DNA of 64,000 nt, taken from assembly GCF_040954835.1 (NCBI RefSeq), contig NC_090697.1, positions 17,848,001 to 17,912,000 on the forward strand. The letters run 5' to 3'. Both the position numbers and the translations under genes were made by a program. The notes under the pieces were generated by a model, which was given only the letters and a program-made list of their open reading frames with translations, was not told where the DNA came from and made no database searches. Origin of the DNA: Lepisosteus oculatus. Its lineage: Eukaryota > Chordata > Actinopteri > Semionotiformes > Lepisosteidae. This document shows positions 12,201 through 24,875 of this stretch, piece by piece. Position 1 is the stretch's first letter, and every line of letters starts with the position of its first letter.

Positions 12201-15200
12201 TCCACAAAAAATACTGAAGTGTATATACACAATACACTATAGCTATACGTATCTCTTGGAGTATTTTACAAACAGTGTAATTACTAAGCTAGTCAGGTTT
12301 GCATATAACATCAAAATAATAGTATTAGTATTTAAGCAACAAATTAAATTAAATTCTAGAAAATTTTACAATTTTAAGACTAGGACATGCAATGTAAACA
12401 CGTGCAGAGCAAAGACAACTAAAAAAAACACTGAGCCTGAAGAGACTATTTATGGAAAAAGACATACGTGTTTGTTAACACATCATCTACATCTTGTAGA
12501 CAATGCTGGTAAGCAATAAAAAAGGCAAATACATTAAGATATATTTAAAAGTTGAGATCAATTTGAATCAAGGGATGTTAAAATTGTACAATTCAATAAT
12601 AAAACCTAATTTACAACAGTGTGTACAGTTTTGATAACCCTGTTACATGAAACTATTGCTGTGATATTGCTGATCTGTAATCTGGGCAAAATATTCCTCT
12701 GAAGAGTGAATGGGACAAAATCAAAACAAAGGTCTAATAGCAAAGCGCAAAAGCCTGAAAAACACCTGAACAGTTATAACAGCTTGTCACGCCCTCTGGA
12801 AGAGCCGCCTGCCAAAGGTGACAACCACACACAATGATTTGTTTTTCCGACCGGATCATCCCACTCCATTCCCTCAAGCCATCCTGCTATGAGCATTTTT
12901 TGCAATGGGAGCGGACCTTAAGCTCTTCACCTTGCATTCCAAACTCTTCAGCATTTATATTTCCTTTATTCATCCGAGACCAAATTTGTTTTCAAGATTA
13001 ACTGCTGAATAGCTGACACCTGACCACTGAAGTGCCAAAATCCAGGGGTTCAATGCTGCTGTGGTGCTCCACTGACTGCTTGAACACATCGGTCATATCA
13101 GGAGATCCCAAATGATATCACTTCTGTTTCATTGAGGAGGATATGGCTACTGAGTTCACCTTCTTCTGCATCCTAGAAAAAAACACGTTAAAGTCTAAAG
13201 TGGACACAGCTAATCAGACTGGAGACAAAAGGAACTTTAACCCCAAACTACCTTCCTGATTTGCAGGTCATATGACATCCCAGTGGACTGCATTATCAAG
13301 GTCTCAACCGAAGAAAATATTTCATTATATTTGTCAACCCGAGGTAAAAATGCTTTTCATGAACTGCAGCTGGTAATATTTCAACTAACGATGGCCTAGC
13401 AGAAAACTCAAGGATCTCAATTTGAACTCTTTGCAAATAAGAGCTGAAGTACAGTATTCCAAAATGCTCTTTTTGGAGAGATCAACAGACATTAAATGGA
13501 AGCATGCATCTTAAACCTAGGAAACAAAAGAAGAGTTGTATAAATGCTAATGAAAATATCCCTATGGCTTAACCATATTTTTTCAGGTTTAAATGTAATT
13601 ACCTCAGCTCTGAATTGCCATGTATATTTTAGTGAATACTCTGCTTAGGAACACTGAGCCAAGTACAAGCATAGCCCTATTAATAACAGAATAAGGCAGA
13701 CTTAATTAACACCAAACCACACATCATCGCATATGGGAAACGCTCCCAGTTCTTGCCATAGAGATTTATCACGAAGCTTTGGCTCTGTAGCAAACAAATA
13801 TACAGCCAGAAAAAGGCTGCATCAATCAAAAAAATGGTAATGGCTTTCCACAACCAACTTTACATCAAAAGATCCAAGTGTGAAGGGTAATGAATGAGAG
13901 GGCAATTAAAAGCAGGTTACTGGTTTACACAGTAGGTATGCCGAGAATGTCGAGACATTGATGCCTTTCCCAGACGGGCCAAAGGATAGCCATCAATCGT
14001 GGTTACCCAGAGTACAGCTACTGGCAGCTTATGGTCATCAATTAAGGACAAAACAAAACTACTCTCTAGTCAGGATTCTGAGCCCAGGTACTGCACCAAC
14101 TATGACTGCTATCCTCCGGAGACAGCACCTGCTCTCTTCCATTTCTGTGCTTGATCTCGATGCATCCTCAAGAGGCCTATTGACAGTTTCATTTTATCTA
14201 TCTTTTATTTGTTTCTGAAGGGAGCGAGTGTAAGCATTTCATTTGGCAATCGCTTAATAAACGTATCTTGCTTTAACTTCTTCAAAGGTTGTCCATTGAT
14301 AGTATTGATGAACACTTAAAAGCCAAGTGATGAACAAGAAATAAAGAGAGAAAAGTCTGGAAGAATTTCAAGCGAATTGGGGCATTGCTCAGAGAATTGC
14401 TCACTTCTTTTCCCTGTCCTGTGATAACAATTGCAAGTCCTTAAAACCTGACAGTACCAGAGGAGTACAACCTTTACTCAGAAACAAGATGGTCACTTAA
14501 TTCTACAGTTGCAAAAAATATTAACCACTCAATATAGAGTTGCTGCATTTGAAAACAGAAGTGTTTCTGAGCAATCAGTTCAACAACATGAGATACTAAA
14601 TAATAGCAAATTGCAATCTGTGGTGTTTTCTTAATTTCCTGCAGGTAATATGAAGGATGTACAGTGGAATACTTGCGATACCCGAGTCTGATTTAATGGG
14701 TACCAAAGTTTTCAACTCAAAAATACACCAAAGGCCAACAATTCATTCCCCAAAACCCAGAGTTAATTTTAAGAACAAAAAGCCCACAAATGAGAATAGG
14801 CCATTCAGTTCATCTTGCTTATTTGGTTTTTAGTAGCTATGTGATCCAGGGATCTCATCCAGCCATGTTGAAAAAGGCAATGATATCAGCTTTGACTACA
14901 CTGCTGGGTAGCTTGCTCCAGAAGGCATTTTAAAGGCATCTAAGCCAAAATATGCAAATGCTGAACAGCATGTGTCTAGGCTGCCAAGCAACCCATGGTA
15001 GCCAGTGGAGACCCACACCGATCTCGAACACACAGACTCCCCAGGGGCCGAGCATGGGGCTCAGGTTATCGTTTGACTGCAGGGCCGACTCGGTTCAAGC
15101 TAGCCAAGACTTTGTGAAGTGCCTCAGGATGCGGCACCAACCTCAGCTGTCAGTTCTGACAGTTTGATAACTGGTTGTCCTGTAAAAGTGCCAATTTCCA

Positions 15201-18200
15201 CTCTTTAAGCGGCAACGTCCCCTGTCAGTTCCATCAGGTGCTGGAACTCTGTCAGAACCTGGCACGACATACACATGCCAAAAAACACATGCAAGCTGAA
15301 TTGGCAGAAGAAAAGGCAAATATTCCTGTTCTACTGGTCTTTCAGCTTTAATAACTTACTGAGAAACCTGCCATCTGATTAAAGTGTATAGCAACTGTCC
15401 AACTTTATCCAAATCACTGTAGCACTTATTTTCAGGTTCAACACGGATGTATCTGGACCAGATACAAGTGTTTAACAGAAGCTGAGTGCCATGGGACCAA
15501 AGTGGTTCAACCAGAAAGGGCGCTCCCTCAGAGCAGAGGGCGGGCCCCATCCTACAAGTCCATCCGTGTTGTGTAAGGCTCTGTGGGGTTCTCACACGTA
15601 TGCATTTCGGAGGGGAGTGTGCGTGTAGGCTGGGCTTACTCACCCCATACGAGTACCAGAACTGCACATGGTAAAGAACTGGCAATTCCACTTTTAAAGG
15701 GTGTGAAAACAACACCAACAAAAAACAAATCTTGATTTTAATCATTTAAAATCCTCATCTAGGCTACAAAACTGCTGCAAAATGCAAACAAGGGTTTTGA
15801 AAAGAGCAAATAAAGGATGCTTCAAAACAAATACCATTATGCTTCCCTGTTATTTCAGTAATACACTTATGATGTTTGTTTCCACAAGTAGCACCTGACA
15901 GCTTGTTCTACAGTAAGTTGTACATTTACCTCACTATTTTAAAGATATAAATCCACAGTCAGTGTCCTCTGTCTCTCTAGTGTGCCCACTGACCCCTTTC
16001 AGAAAAGGACATTAAAAATACAACACTTTGGATCCTTACTAGACCTGTAGTAATAATAATGAACCAAAGCAATGGATATTTTGTTGCATATTATGTTGCA
16101 CATGAATCACATAAATTAAAACAATTTCAATATTTAATTAAGAGGTCAGAACTTCAAGTCAAGATGTATTACTCTCATGTTTAATTCCTTGCAGAACACT
16201 ATGAAACATTGCTGACTTTAATGACAGCACAAGACACACAGTTCATTAAAAATAATTTTAAAAAATATAACCTTTACATAAGTTCTCAGTTGTACTACTA
16301 AGAAAATATCCTAATGTTTGTGAATTCCCCAGGATGGTCTGTGAAATTTTTAGACCTAATTAAATCTCAATAACAGATACAAATAACCCGACTAAATGCT
16401 TAATGAAACATTTAGACAACAGTAGTTATGTCCAAGAGTAAATGCCCTGGTGTAAAAAATGTGAACAATAAAAATCAGAACTGGTGTCACCTTCTTCAGC
16501 AGCAAATTACTTCAGCTATATGTTTCCAATCTCTGTTTATCAATCTCTTGCATCAGCTTTTGGGAATTCTGTCCCACTGTTCCTTACAGAACTGCTTTAA
16601 GTGTGACACAGTACACAGTGTGAGGGTTTACTTGCAACAGCTTACTGCAGGTCCTGTTATTCGATTTCGATGCTGTTGAAGTCCAAGTCAAATTCCGGAC
16701 AATTTAAAATACTCATTTTCTTCTTCTTCTTCGGACTGTTTAAGATCTGCTTATACATTGGGAATCATTGTCTTGCATGACACACTTTCAGCTCAGCTTC
16801 AGCTGACAAACGGGTGGCCTTGTATTATCCTCCAGAATTTACAGATACAGCAACTAATTCATAGATCTGTCAATGATGGCAGGCAGTCCAGACTCTGAGG
16901 CAACAAAGCAGCCCCAAAACACTAAACTGAACTGCTCACTCAGTTCGTGGTCTTTGGTTTGAAGGCAACGTTTGTCTTACGACACACAAAACGTTTGGTC
17001 ATGAATCGTCTGTCCAGAAAGCATTCTTCCAATAATCCTATGCATCATCTAGGCCCTCTTCGGTGATCTTGAGACAGGCAGTAATGCTCTTCCTGACTAT
17101 TCTCCCATGACAACCATTCTCGATCAGTCTTTTCCAAATGGTTCTCCGACATCAGCTGCAATGAGAGAGGTCTGCAGATCCTTAGATTTTGCACAGATAT
17201 TCAGTGGATCATCAGATGATCATGTGGGTGATTTTCCAAGCTGCTCTTACATAGACCTTAGCAGAACAAAAGGCCATGGGTAGAGTCACCGCGGTCTTGA
17301 ATGCTGCGCATTTGCAGACTCTTTGCCACTGAAAGGATGGAGTCAGAAATATTTAGAAATGGTTTGGCATTTACCAGCACTTTCCAGACTGCCGAGCATT
17401 GGCTATTCTTCATGAGGTCCTGGGAAATCCTTCTAGATCATGGCATGATGCGTTTCCACAATCCTGCATATAGGACAGCTCTGCCCAAACTCACTTCTTC
17501 TTTGCTTGTTACACATTTCACTATCTGATTCTAACCACACTCTTAACTGTGATAAGACAATTACAGGTTCGCTATTATTTTGCATTTGCTTTAAATTATT
17601 CTTTTTCTACTTCATACACAACAGCATCCAAAGAAACACTGAACTGGTAAATATAAGATGTTATATTTAAAAAGACCAGTTTTTAAGGATATAATGAGAA
17701 AGGAATGGTAAATCCCATTATTATACTGTAGTATCACTTTCTCTGCTCTATATGAATTTGTTCCAGGTAAATTGTTTTACATCACAGATACTACTTCAAA
17801 CTATCACTAAGCTTTCCGAGCAATACTGCAACACACTGGAATTTCAAAGTGCAGCAAGCATCAATATTTCCAAACTTTCACGGGCAACAATAAAAAAGGA
17901 CTGTACAATAACCCTTACACAGACTTATCTTGATAATGCATCTGAATCCATCAGAAAATCAGTACGATCCAGACAAGTCAACACAATTTACTAAGTACTG
18001 TAAATGCACTAGCCAGCTGGTAGAGCAGGAAAAAGGAAATGCTGCTGTGAAATGCAGTTTGTCCCAGGTGATAAGTAGAACCTCTCATTTAACCTCTTCT
18101 CTAATTAGCAACTAGTGGGAAACAATTTTAGCCACTGAAGTATTTTGTAGATTCCTCCTGGAAACCAAAGTTTAATCTTATTGTCTTTGTTCTTCTTTTT

Positions 18201-21200
18201 CCTTATCAGCAAACACTTGTACACCAGCAGAACAGTTATTATAACCTTTGCAATTGGTAAGCAGTGCAAAGGCAGATGAGATAGACCTACGGCATCATTA
18301 ATGGTAGAACTTAAAAATAATTTAAATATACACCAGATGCATATTTTTAAGTGACATGAAAGGCCTCGATACCATGATTTAATCTCACACTTGGTGAGAT
18401 GAACGACCCGATACAGTTCCAAAAGCATGCACACCAGGCTTTTGATCTGTATGCATGTAATATTCACCATCTCAAGAAATCACTGCTCAGCCACATGTAA
18501 ACAATATTAACAACCTGTTCGTCTGAAGTGATTTTTTAGAACTTTTATCCTTACGATTTAAATCCACTGGGAGATGTCAAAGGAGTGTTAGTAGGCCTGC
18601 GCGATATCCTGTTCATCAGAGCTGAGCTGTTTCTGACATAATACCAAGCCTGTCCATGGCCACGACCTACTCTGTAACAGACAGAATGTGGTTTTAGTGT
18701 CATTTCAAAGTGTCTGTGTGAAATAAGAAATTATTTTGTCAGAACCGTGTCAAGGCTAGAGCAATATATTGATTATTTGTTCCATGTATTATATCATTGT
18801 GACCACTATGGATAGTCAAGATGATTTTTCAACGCATAACAGGCAATGTATAACCCAATCACAGTGGTTTTGAGAGAATGACTGCACTGAGAAACATGCA
18901 TTCAAACCACAGTGGGGCAGCATCCTTTTATAATCAACATATACTAAGAGGTCTATGTACAGAGCTTTCTTCCAGAAACGGAACAGAAAGTGAACCAGTC
19001 ACCTTCGCCCCCTCACACTCATGAGCCACAGAATTTAAACTCACTTTCTGTGCTATTAAACAGCACCAGCGTATAAAAAATGTTATGGCATTCCAACCCA
19101 TTTGCTCTTGGTAGCATTCTGATTCAGTAGGTTGCATACCAAACTTCAGGGGCTAGCTTAAAACCCATGTAAAACTGTTGGTCTTTGTCTTAACAAAACC
19201 AGTTGTGTCTAACTGGCAATACAAATTATACATCACTGGATGACAACATCAGCAAGTTCAAATTTAAGTTATATTAGCAAGAGTGAGCTCAATCTGTCCT
19301 TGATGATAAATTCTAACATGTATGACTTCTCATCTCTCATCTCCTACAGGATTTAAATAATAACATAATATCGGCGTGATAGGAGCACTATTCTTAAAGA
19401 GGCTACCTGAACCAAGATCGCACTTAATTAACTTTTAATTTAAAAAAATAAGTGCACACCAGCTGGGACGAATGACTAATTAGTTGTTCCCCCAGCCATA
19501 AAAAAGGCTGTTCCAGTTAAAATGACCGCTGTGATGGCACACTGATATAATACAGCTATGACCCAGGTCCGCGGGTCATAGAGCTCACTGCTGAGGAACA
19601 AGAGGCTGGCACGACCAGTGAAGCAAGCAGCTGTCTGTCAACAAGAAGAAGTGGCGCTGCTCAACACATTTAATGCACTGGAATGCACGTGGCACACCCA
19701 GGTGCTTTACGAAGGAGGCAAAGACGTTCATGCTGAACACATCTATTCACATAACTCCATTACAGCCGCACAGCTACACAAAACTATCACATTCAGCACT
19801 TGCTCCCACCAGCCCAAAAAACAGTTTTTAAGACTTAAATTATACGAATTGTTTATGCCGTTTATACATAGAGATAAGCACTACATCTTTGCACAGTTAC
19901 TTTACAAAGGTAATCCAAAGTTCTACACAGCAAGGGAAGAAAGAAGCATTCCCCAGAACACGAATGGCTAACAACTGAATAAGTGAAATCTGGAAGTACC
20001 ACATCCAGCTTAGAAACACCAAATGCATATTTCATGACAGATTTCAGGAATGGAACTGCAAAGATTGATGTCCAAAGCTGCTGTAAGAAGGCCACTAACT
20101 CACACTTTTACAATCCAGCAGCTTTTTGCTTCATACGGGATCATTGTTTTTCTTCCTCCGTTTCTTTGCACAGCTGCAGAATCTATTAGCTTACTGTGAC
20201 AGAGTTCTGTTTAACAAAGATTAAGTCAGGCAGCACACAGTCAGGCAACAGAAAACCACTGAATGCCGTGTAGTCTAGAGATGTATAAATTCATTCATTA
20301 AAACCTTCCTCAAATGATTTATCAATGTTTCTCCAGAATCAGAATCTCAGTTTTCAGAGATTACCTGTATGGTGTTGGAGGCCCAGTTAGGGAGAATTGG
20401 GGACAGTGAAGGTGGTGTCAGGGAGACTTCTGCCAAAACCATTTAAGCATGATCTATTTATCAAAGAATTCTTACCTTTTGTGAATTTCATGTAGTGAAC
20501 CCGCTTTTTTGAAGTCTTGGACTTCTCTTCCAAGCTGAAGCTCTGCTTCTGTTCAGAGTCTGTAGATCCTAAAACGCATCAATTGCGAGAAAGTAAATCA
20601 CCAACCACATTCAAATCATTCGGCATGGGATCCACTTTAAGCATGCCAGAAATTAAAGTATTTCCGTCAGATCATTTAAAATCAAGCAACACAAAAATAT
20701 TTTTAAGTAAAGCAAAACATATGGCAAAGCTTGCACCAACAAGTATTAGATAGCTTTGGAGCTATTGCACAATTCTAATGCTGTGAGAAAAAAAATGACT
20801 AAGAAAAAGTCATCATGCTATTAAATGTAAATTTAACACAGATAATCAACATAAATTACACAGATCATGCAAATCTGAAAACACATCTCCAACACATTAT
20901 CAGAAATTAAGAAAAAAAAGGGACAGGTATAAAGAAAGTGTAATACAATAAAACTGAACACCAGCTCTGTTTCCACAGACCTGGTACTATATTCAGAACA
21001 CTGAGCTTATAAGAAAGGGTATGTGTCAGTAAAGTTCACCAGGGTGTCACAGTTATTCTAACAAGCCTAAGTCAAGCTCAGTCCCCACTGAACATCTACA
21101 TACTGGCTGCAATTATGTCTAGACATATGGTTATGCACAAACATTTTCTAAACCTCGTCCGAAATATACAGTATTACTGTTGAACTTCCACAATTTCTGC

Positions 21201-24200
21201 ACAGAAACTGCCTGCATCTATATTTGAATTTCCATCTGGAAAAACAGAAAAACATTTTAACAGGAAGCAAGAAAATCAAAGGTGCTTCCTTGTTAAAAAC
21301 CTGAGAACCTTGTTCAAAGAGAGTTGTACTACATTTTCAAGACTTTTCTCACTTACAATCCGTATCATGAAAAAGTTTTAACAATTAAGTTTCTGCCAAA
21401 CAAGAGAAGTGTGATTTATTTGCGTTTTTGGATAGAAAAAAATCCAGTTACAGAACACTCTTCCTAGATCCAAAAAGATATTTTCTTAAAATAGGACTGT
21501 TGTTTTCTGCTAATCTGTATACATCCTTTTTAGTTGGGATGTGTAAATTCATGTGTCAATTATCAGTGTTTATTTAGAAAGACGTCATTATAGATACAAT
21601 CTTTTCTGGTTCTATTTGCATTTTATATTTACGGGTCCACATAATAATAATTTACAAAACCTATTAAACATCTATTTTTTTCTTACCTATATTGAAAGCA
21701 ATTACGTTTTCTTTTCAAAATCTATTTGCATACAATTCAGGCCCCATGAATGCAACTGAGCTGTATTTTTGATAACACAACTGTTCCCTTTACATTTTAC
21801 ACATATCAGCATTACAGGAAACCCTTACACGTTTGATTAAAAGATTTTAACTATCACCCTGAAAGCATGCCAAATATTATTTCAGTGGATAATACCCAAA
21901 CACTGGATTACTTCCATATGCTAGGAAAACTGATAACTGAAAAAGTTTTAAGCATGTCACTAAATACAGCTCATAATCTTATCTTGACCAAGAATCTCTT
22001 GGCATTTAACACTTATTTTTCTTCTGCCTCAGCTGGTTTTTGTCTGCGACACAGACTTTCAGAGACCTGTACCCCTTGACCTTGCTTCAGTAATGTTGCA
22101 GTAGCACCACTCAGTGGCCTGCATATAAAACAACACCAACCCAACTGCAGGATTCATGGTTTGGAAAGTAGCCAGTACACGTCAAGAAGGGTTACCGTTT
22201 TGGGCATGGCAGGTGTTCAGGTCAGCAAGAAGCTTATTAAAATCATCCTGATGGGCAATCCAGTTATCCTGCAAGCAAAGATTACAAATAAGTAATGTTA
22301 CTAATAACACAGCAACAGATGTGAGCACTTGCAATTAAAAAAAATGGCCGACTTGAATGCAGATGTGAGAAAAAATAATAAAATATTACATATATCTAAC
22401 TACAACAGAGCAATCCATAACAATGTATAACAGACATAAAATACAGGTCTACTGATTTTTAGCTTGTGATCATTGGGACATTGCATACCTATCAAATAAT
22501 TGGAATGCATAAAAACAGGAAAGCTGGAATCCCAAAGTCACGAATACAGTATGTCTTTGCATTCTTTAACTGACAGTTGTTTCCTCTCTATACTTATCTA
22601 AAAGGCTTTGGTACTGTCTTAACAATAGCAGCTGGATGTCTTTTACTTAGAAAGCTGTAAAACTAAGGATGGCACATGTGCCGACTGATAAATGGACGTA
22701 AAGTGCCTGTTTGTTAAATATCTTGATGTCTCCAAGTGAATCTTTGCGATCACAGCAACATTTACAGCGAGTCTCAGAACAGTTATTCATTGTGATCCCT
22801 GCAAGTTTAACATCTTTGCTACCTGCAGGCACGGATGAGGAATTTGTCCTACGAGTGTAAAAGTGTACAGATTTATCCTACCAAAACTAGAAAACCTGCT
22901 CAACCAAGAAGAGGAGCGTTACTTTATTAATCACAAAAATAACCGTCTGAACCACTTCTTAGATTTGGTTAAGATCAGGCTTAAAAAAATTACAATAATT
23001 AAAACTAATTACGTTCAAAGACATAAGCATGCTTAATATACCCGGCTGAATACAGTTTTCAATGTACACAGGGGTTACATTCCTTAACCTGCTACGCAAC
23101 CTGAATTCTGAACAAGACACATTTTCATATTTTCACAGTGCATTGTACATAAAGAATTCTAAAAACGTATTGAGCCTGTTTATTCAACGTGTTTAATTCT
23201 GTATACAAAATGATATTATCCACTACATACTCGCATAAAAAAATGGCATAAAAAATAGCCACAAACATATACTTAACTGCCGTATTTTATAGGGGGTTGA
23301 CAGTGTGGATGACAGTGTGCGTAGCAATATTGGCGCAAACTTTATTGTATCTTTAACTTTCCTGTGTAATGCAGAAATAACCTTCTTTCATAAAACCTTT
23401 AGGGGATTATGAAATCTGCACAAAACCACCAGTTTATTTAAATAAATAAATTCCAGATTAATGATCTTAGAAACAAGTTAATTCTTATAATCAAACTCAA
23501 TCACTATGTCTGCCCTGTGGCTGGCATGTCCTCAGGGTAAATGATTGCAGAGACACTGGGCTCCAGTGAAGGTAGACCTAACCCAGTGGAATTTCAGAGC
23601 TATTCCACAGTGAGCTTTAGAATCCTCCAATATATCGTTCCTAGACTGTCGACTGTTGACACCGCAGCCTACCTCGTAGCTGGCAGAGGAGCCCAGTCCC
23701 AGACTGTTATTCTTCACTTTCACCTTGACGTGCTCTGTGGCCCCCTGCTCGCATCTTCCCAGCCCCTGAGGAAAATCACACACAGAACAATCACTGACTC
23801 CCTGCAATCAATCAGCATTTCATCGGGAATAGATGTTACACAGAAATTGCTGATAAATATTTCTTGAGACACGACTGACAAACACTGTTTAGTTGTTTAT
23901 TAATGCACAAGTAACAATTCCACAAAATTCCAATGTTAATTTCCAACATGGGATTATTGAAGTTCCTTACTGAACTATCAGCCAGAGATGAGATGTTAAT
24001 CCTGGCTAAACTCCACTCTATACTTTCACAGTCTGGCCTTCCTAAGGCTCACCCTGAACTAAACTGATGTAGCTATTTCTCCCTTCCCTACCTGTTCTGC
24101 TACAGGGGCTGCTGGAACTTAATAGTGACTGAACCAGGTGGGTAATGCACTTCAGTGGTCGATCAAGTTGGTTCCCACCTATATATCCTTGAGAATGAAA

Positions 24201-24875
24201 AGGCGCTAAATAATTATATTTACTAGTATTATGTAATCCTTCAATGGCGATACAAACAAGGTTCGACGGTTCTCGCTCGCTACCTTTCCCTTCGACCAGC
24301 CCATTTTCTCCAGCATCTTCTGTCCGAACTTGGACTCATCATTACTCCAAGCGCTGTTCCTTGGATCCACAGACCACTTTTGCTTCCTGCGTGCTAAAAG
24401 AGAAGGAGAAAGGCCAAATTTCAAGGTCGTCTTGTCCAAATGCAACAATTCGATTTCCTATGAAATGGAACATTGCCGCAAGGTGTAGCGAGAAATCCGG
24501 CGATGTTTCCTCAGAACAAAAACGAAAAACTACAAGCAATTAAGACCCACTAGGAAAGCATTTTTATTAATATATACGTTGCAAAAACTACATTATGTAA
24601 ACTATTCATTTTCTCCAACAGGATGACACAGTCGTGCTACATACACTTAATAAGTAATACTTCGAGAGGTGCCGCATTATAAAGACAACTCATCACCAAA
24701 GCCGTGTCGTTTCACAGCTCAAACGACCTAATCTACCTATATATATTACGTTATGGTCACGAAAGTTAAGTGTACAGAATCTAAAATTTCCAGTCAACCA
24801 CATATCAGCATAGATGTGAAACAATATTATAACTTCACACATGTGGCAAAACTCACGTTCTGCAAGCATCGCCAT
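9199..24875 (-). CDS. pinx1: PINX1 (PIN2/TERF1-interacting telomerase inhibitor 1), 5' six coding exons, partial
   Basis: Known role of the family: a nucleolar and telomere-associated G-patch protein that binds TRF1 and telomerase, restrains telomerase and assists rRNA processing through a DEAH helicase. Six coding exons join in frame with GT/AG borders: 24857-24875, 24284-24393, 23673-23765, 22196-22268, 20476-20568 and 9199-9281. They give 157 residues. The start MAMLAEPRRKQKW closely matches the mammalian start. A G-patch spans about residues 24-70, with motifs SKFGQKMLEKMGWSKGKGLG and, further on, KVKNNSLGLG. DNWIAHQDDFN (75-85) and RVHYMKFTKGKDLSSRS (121-137) are family-specific blocks. 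The mammalian protein is about 330 residues, so roughly half is missing: the terminal exon with the telomerase-inhibitory domain is not seen left of 9199. The assignment is very secure; exon borders come from splice consensus and frame, not transcript data. Confidence 0.96.
10112..10470 (+). repeat. tRNA-derived SINE, family A, plus orientation
   Basis: Begins GGGTGGCATGGTGGTACAGTG, has the 'CTGCCTCACAGC' block, a B-box-like AGATTCAATTC (10172-10182), and continues through 'TGTTCTCCCCATG' and 'GTGCTCCGGTTTCCTCC' to a tail near 'GAATTGGATAAG'. This is the widespread fish tRNA-head SINE-like repeat. It lies in pinx1 intron 5. Confidence 0.75.
11256..11470. repeat. Possible decayed Tc1/mariner end
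   Basis: The stretch 'ACAATGGATATCAAAAGTACCTACCC' (given here as two words: ACAATGGATATC, AAAAGTACCTACCC) resembles the terminal inverted repeat start of the Tc1 copy at 63759 ('CAGTGGATACAAAAAGTC'). No transposase is readable behind it. Low confidence. Confidence 0.3.
12780..13170. other. Unassigned, mildly GC-rich intron 5 segment
   Basis: Higher-complexity sequence than its flanks, without an open frame or recognised repeat. It may be conserved non-coding DNA or old repeat; nothing decides between these. Confidence 0.2.
14794..14950. repeat. Interspersed repeat fragment (LINE/SINE-type)
   Basis: Contains 'GAATAGGCCATTCAGTTCATC', 'GGGATCTCATCCAGC' and 'CACTGCTGGGTAGCTTG', phrases I recognise from an abundant interspersed repeat of fish genomes. 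The family and strand are not settled. Confidence 0.5.
16425..17530 (-). mobile_element. Decayed Tc1/mariner DNA transposon
   Basis: Matches a common fish Tc1-like transposase gene in reverse complement, with many substitutions and frameshifts. Landmarks in order are 'GGGAATTCTGTCCCACTGTTCC' (split: GGGAATTCTGTCC, CACTGTTCC), 'ATCATTGTCTTGCATGACAC', 'TCAATGATGGCAGGCAGTCC', 'AAAGCAGCCCCAAAACAC', 'CGTCTGTCCAGAAAGCATTC' and 'TGAGAGAGGTCTGCAGATCC'. The transposase C-terminus would be at the left. No intact frame; inactive. It lies in pinx1 intron 5. Confidence 0.7.
19380..19780. promoter_or_regulatory. Candidate regulatory island 3 in pinx1 intron 5
   Basis: Repeat-free sequence with clustered homeodomain-type sites: TTAATTAA (19424-19431) and the palindrome ACTAATTAGT (19475-19484). 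It is followed by a mixed-composition block up to about 19.78 kb. No exon is evident. Function is inferred from motif clustering only. Confidence 0.3.
20476..20568 (-). CDS. pinx1: pinx1 coding exon 5
   Basis: 93 bp, phase 1 at both ends, acceptor TTTTAG, donor GTAAG. It encodes residues 99-129: an acidic/polar stretch, then FSLEEKSK and the conserved RVHYMKFTK. Its symmetric phase makes it skippable without a frameshift. Confidence 0.93.
20569..22195 (-). other. pinx1 intron 4
   Basis: AT-rich intronic sequence between exons 4 and 5. I see no repeat family, RNA gene or further exon in it. Confidence 0.6.
22196..22268 (-). CDS. pinx1: pinx1 coding exon 4
   Basis: 73 bp between an acceptor TTGCAG and a donor GTAACC. 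It reads DNWIAHQDDFNKLL then ADLNTCHAQN (residues 75-98), closely matching the mammalian DNWIAHQDDFNQLL block. It ends with one base of codon 99. Confidence 0.93.
22269..23672 (-). other. pinx1 intron 3
   Basis: AT-rich intron. The only notable motif is the 12-bp palindrome GGCACATGTGCC (22671-22682) containing an E-box. No coding segment seen. Confidence 0.55.
23673..23765 (-). CDS. pinx1: pinx1 coding exon 3 (second half of the G-patch)
   Basis: 93 bp encoding 31 whole codons (residues 44-74), opening with GLGRCEQGATEHVKVKVK and continuing NNSLGLG. The acceptor is CCTCAG, the donor GTAGGC. Both borders are phase 0, so skipping this exon would keep the frame but remove half of the G-patch. 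Confidence 0.95.
24284..24393 (-). CDS. pinx1: pinx1 coding exon 2 (first half of the G-patch)
   Basis: 110 bp from an acceptor TTTTAG at 24394-24399 to a donor GTAGCG just below 24284. It encodes residues 7-43 (key stretches RRKQKWSVDP and FGQKMLEKMGWSKGK). It ends on a complete codon, so exon 3 enters in phase 0. Confidence 0.95.
24857..24875 (-). CDS. pinx1: pinx1 coding exon 1
   Basis: The ATG is at 24875-24873 and reads MAMLAE plus the first base of the next codon, followed by a consensus donor (GTGAGT, from 24856 downward). It is too short to stand out as an open frame. It is supported by the join to exon 2, which restores the conserved MLAEPRRKQKW start. The upstream context GAAGATGG is a good Kozak-like context. 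Confidence 0.9.

Noticed and set aside
23541..23867. Plus-strand open frame of 108 codons
   Set aside because: It is the antisense shadow of pinx1 exon 3.
24244..24543. Plus-strand open frame of 99 codons
   Set aside because: Antisense to pinx1 exon 2; the minus-strand frame carries the conserved G-patch.
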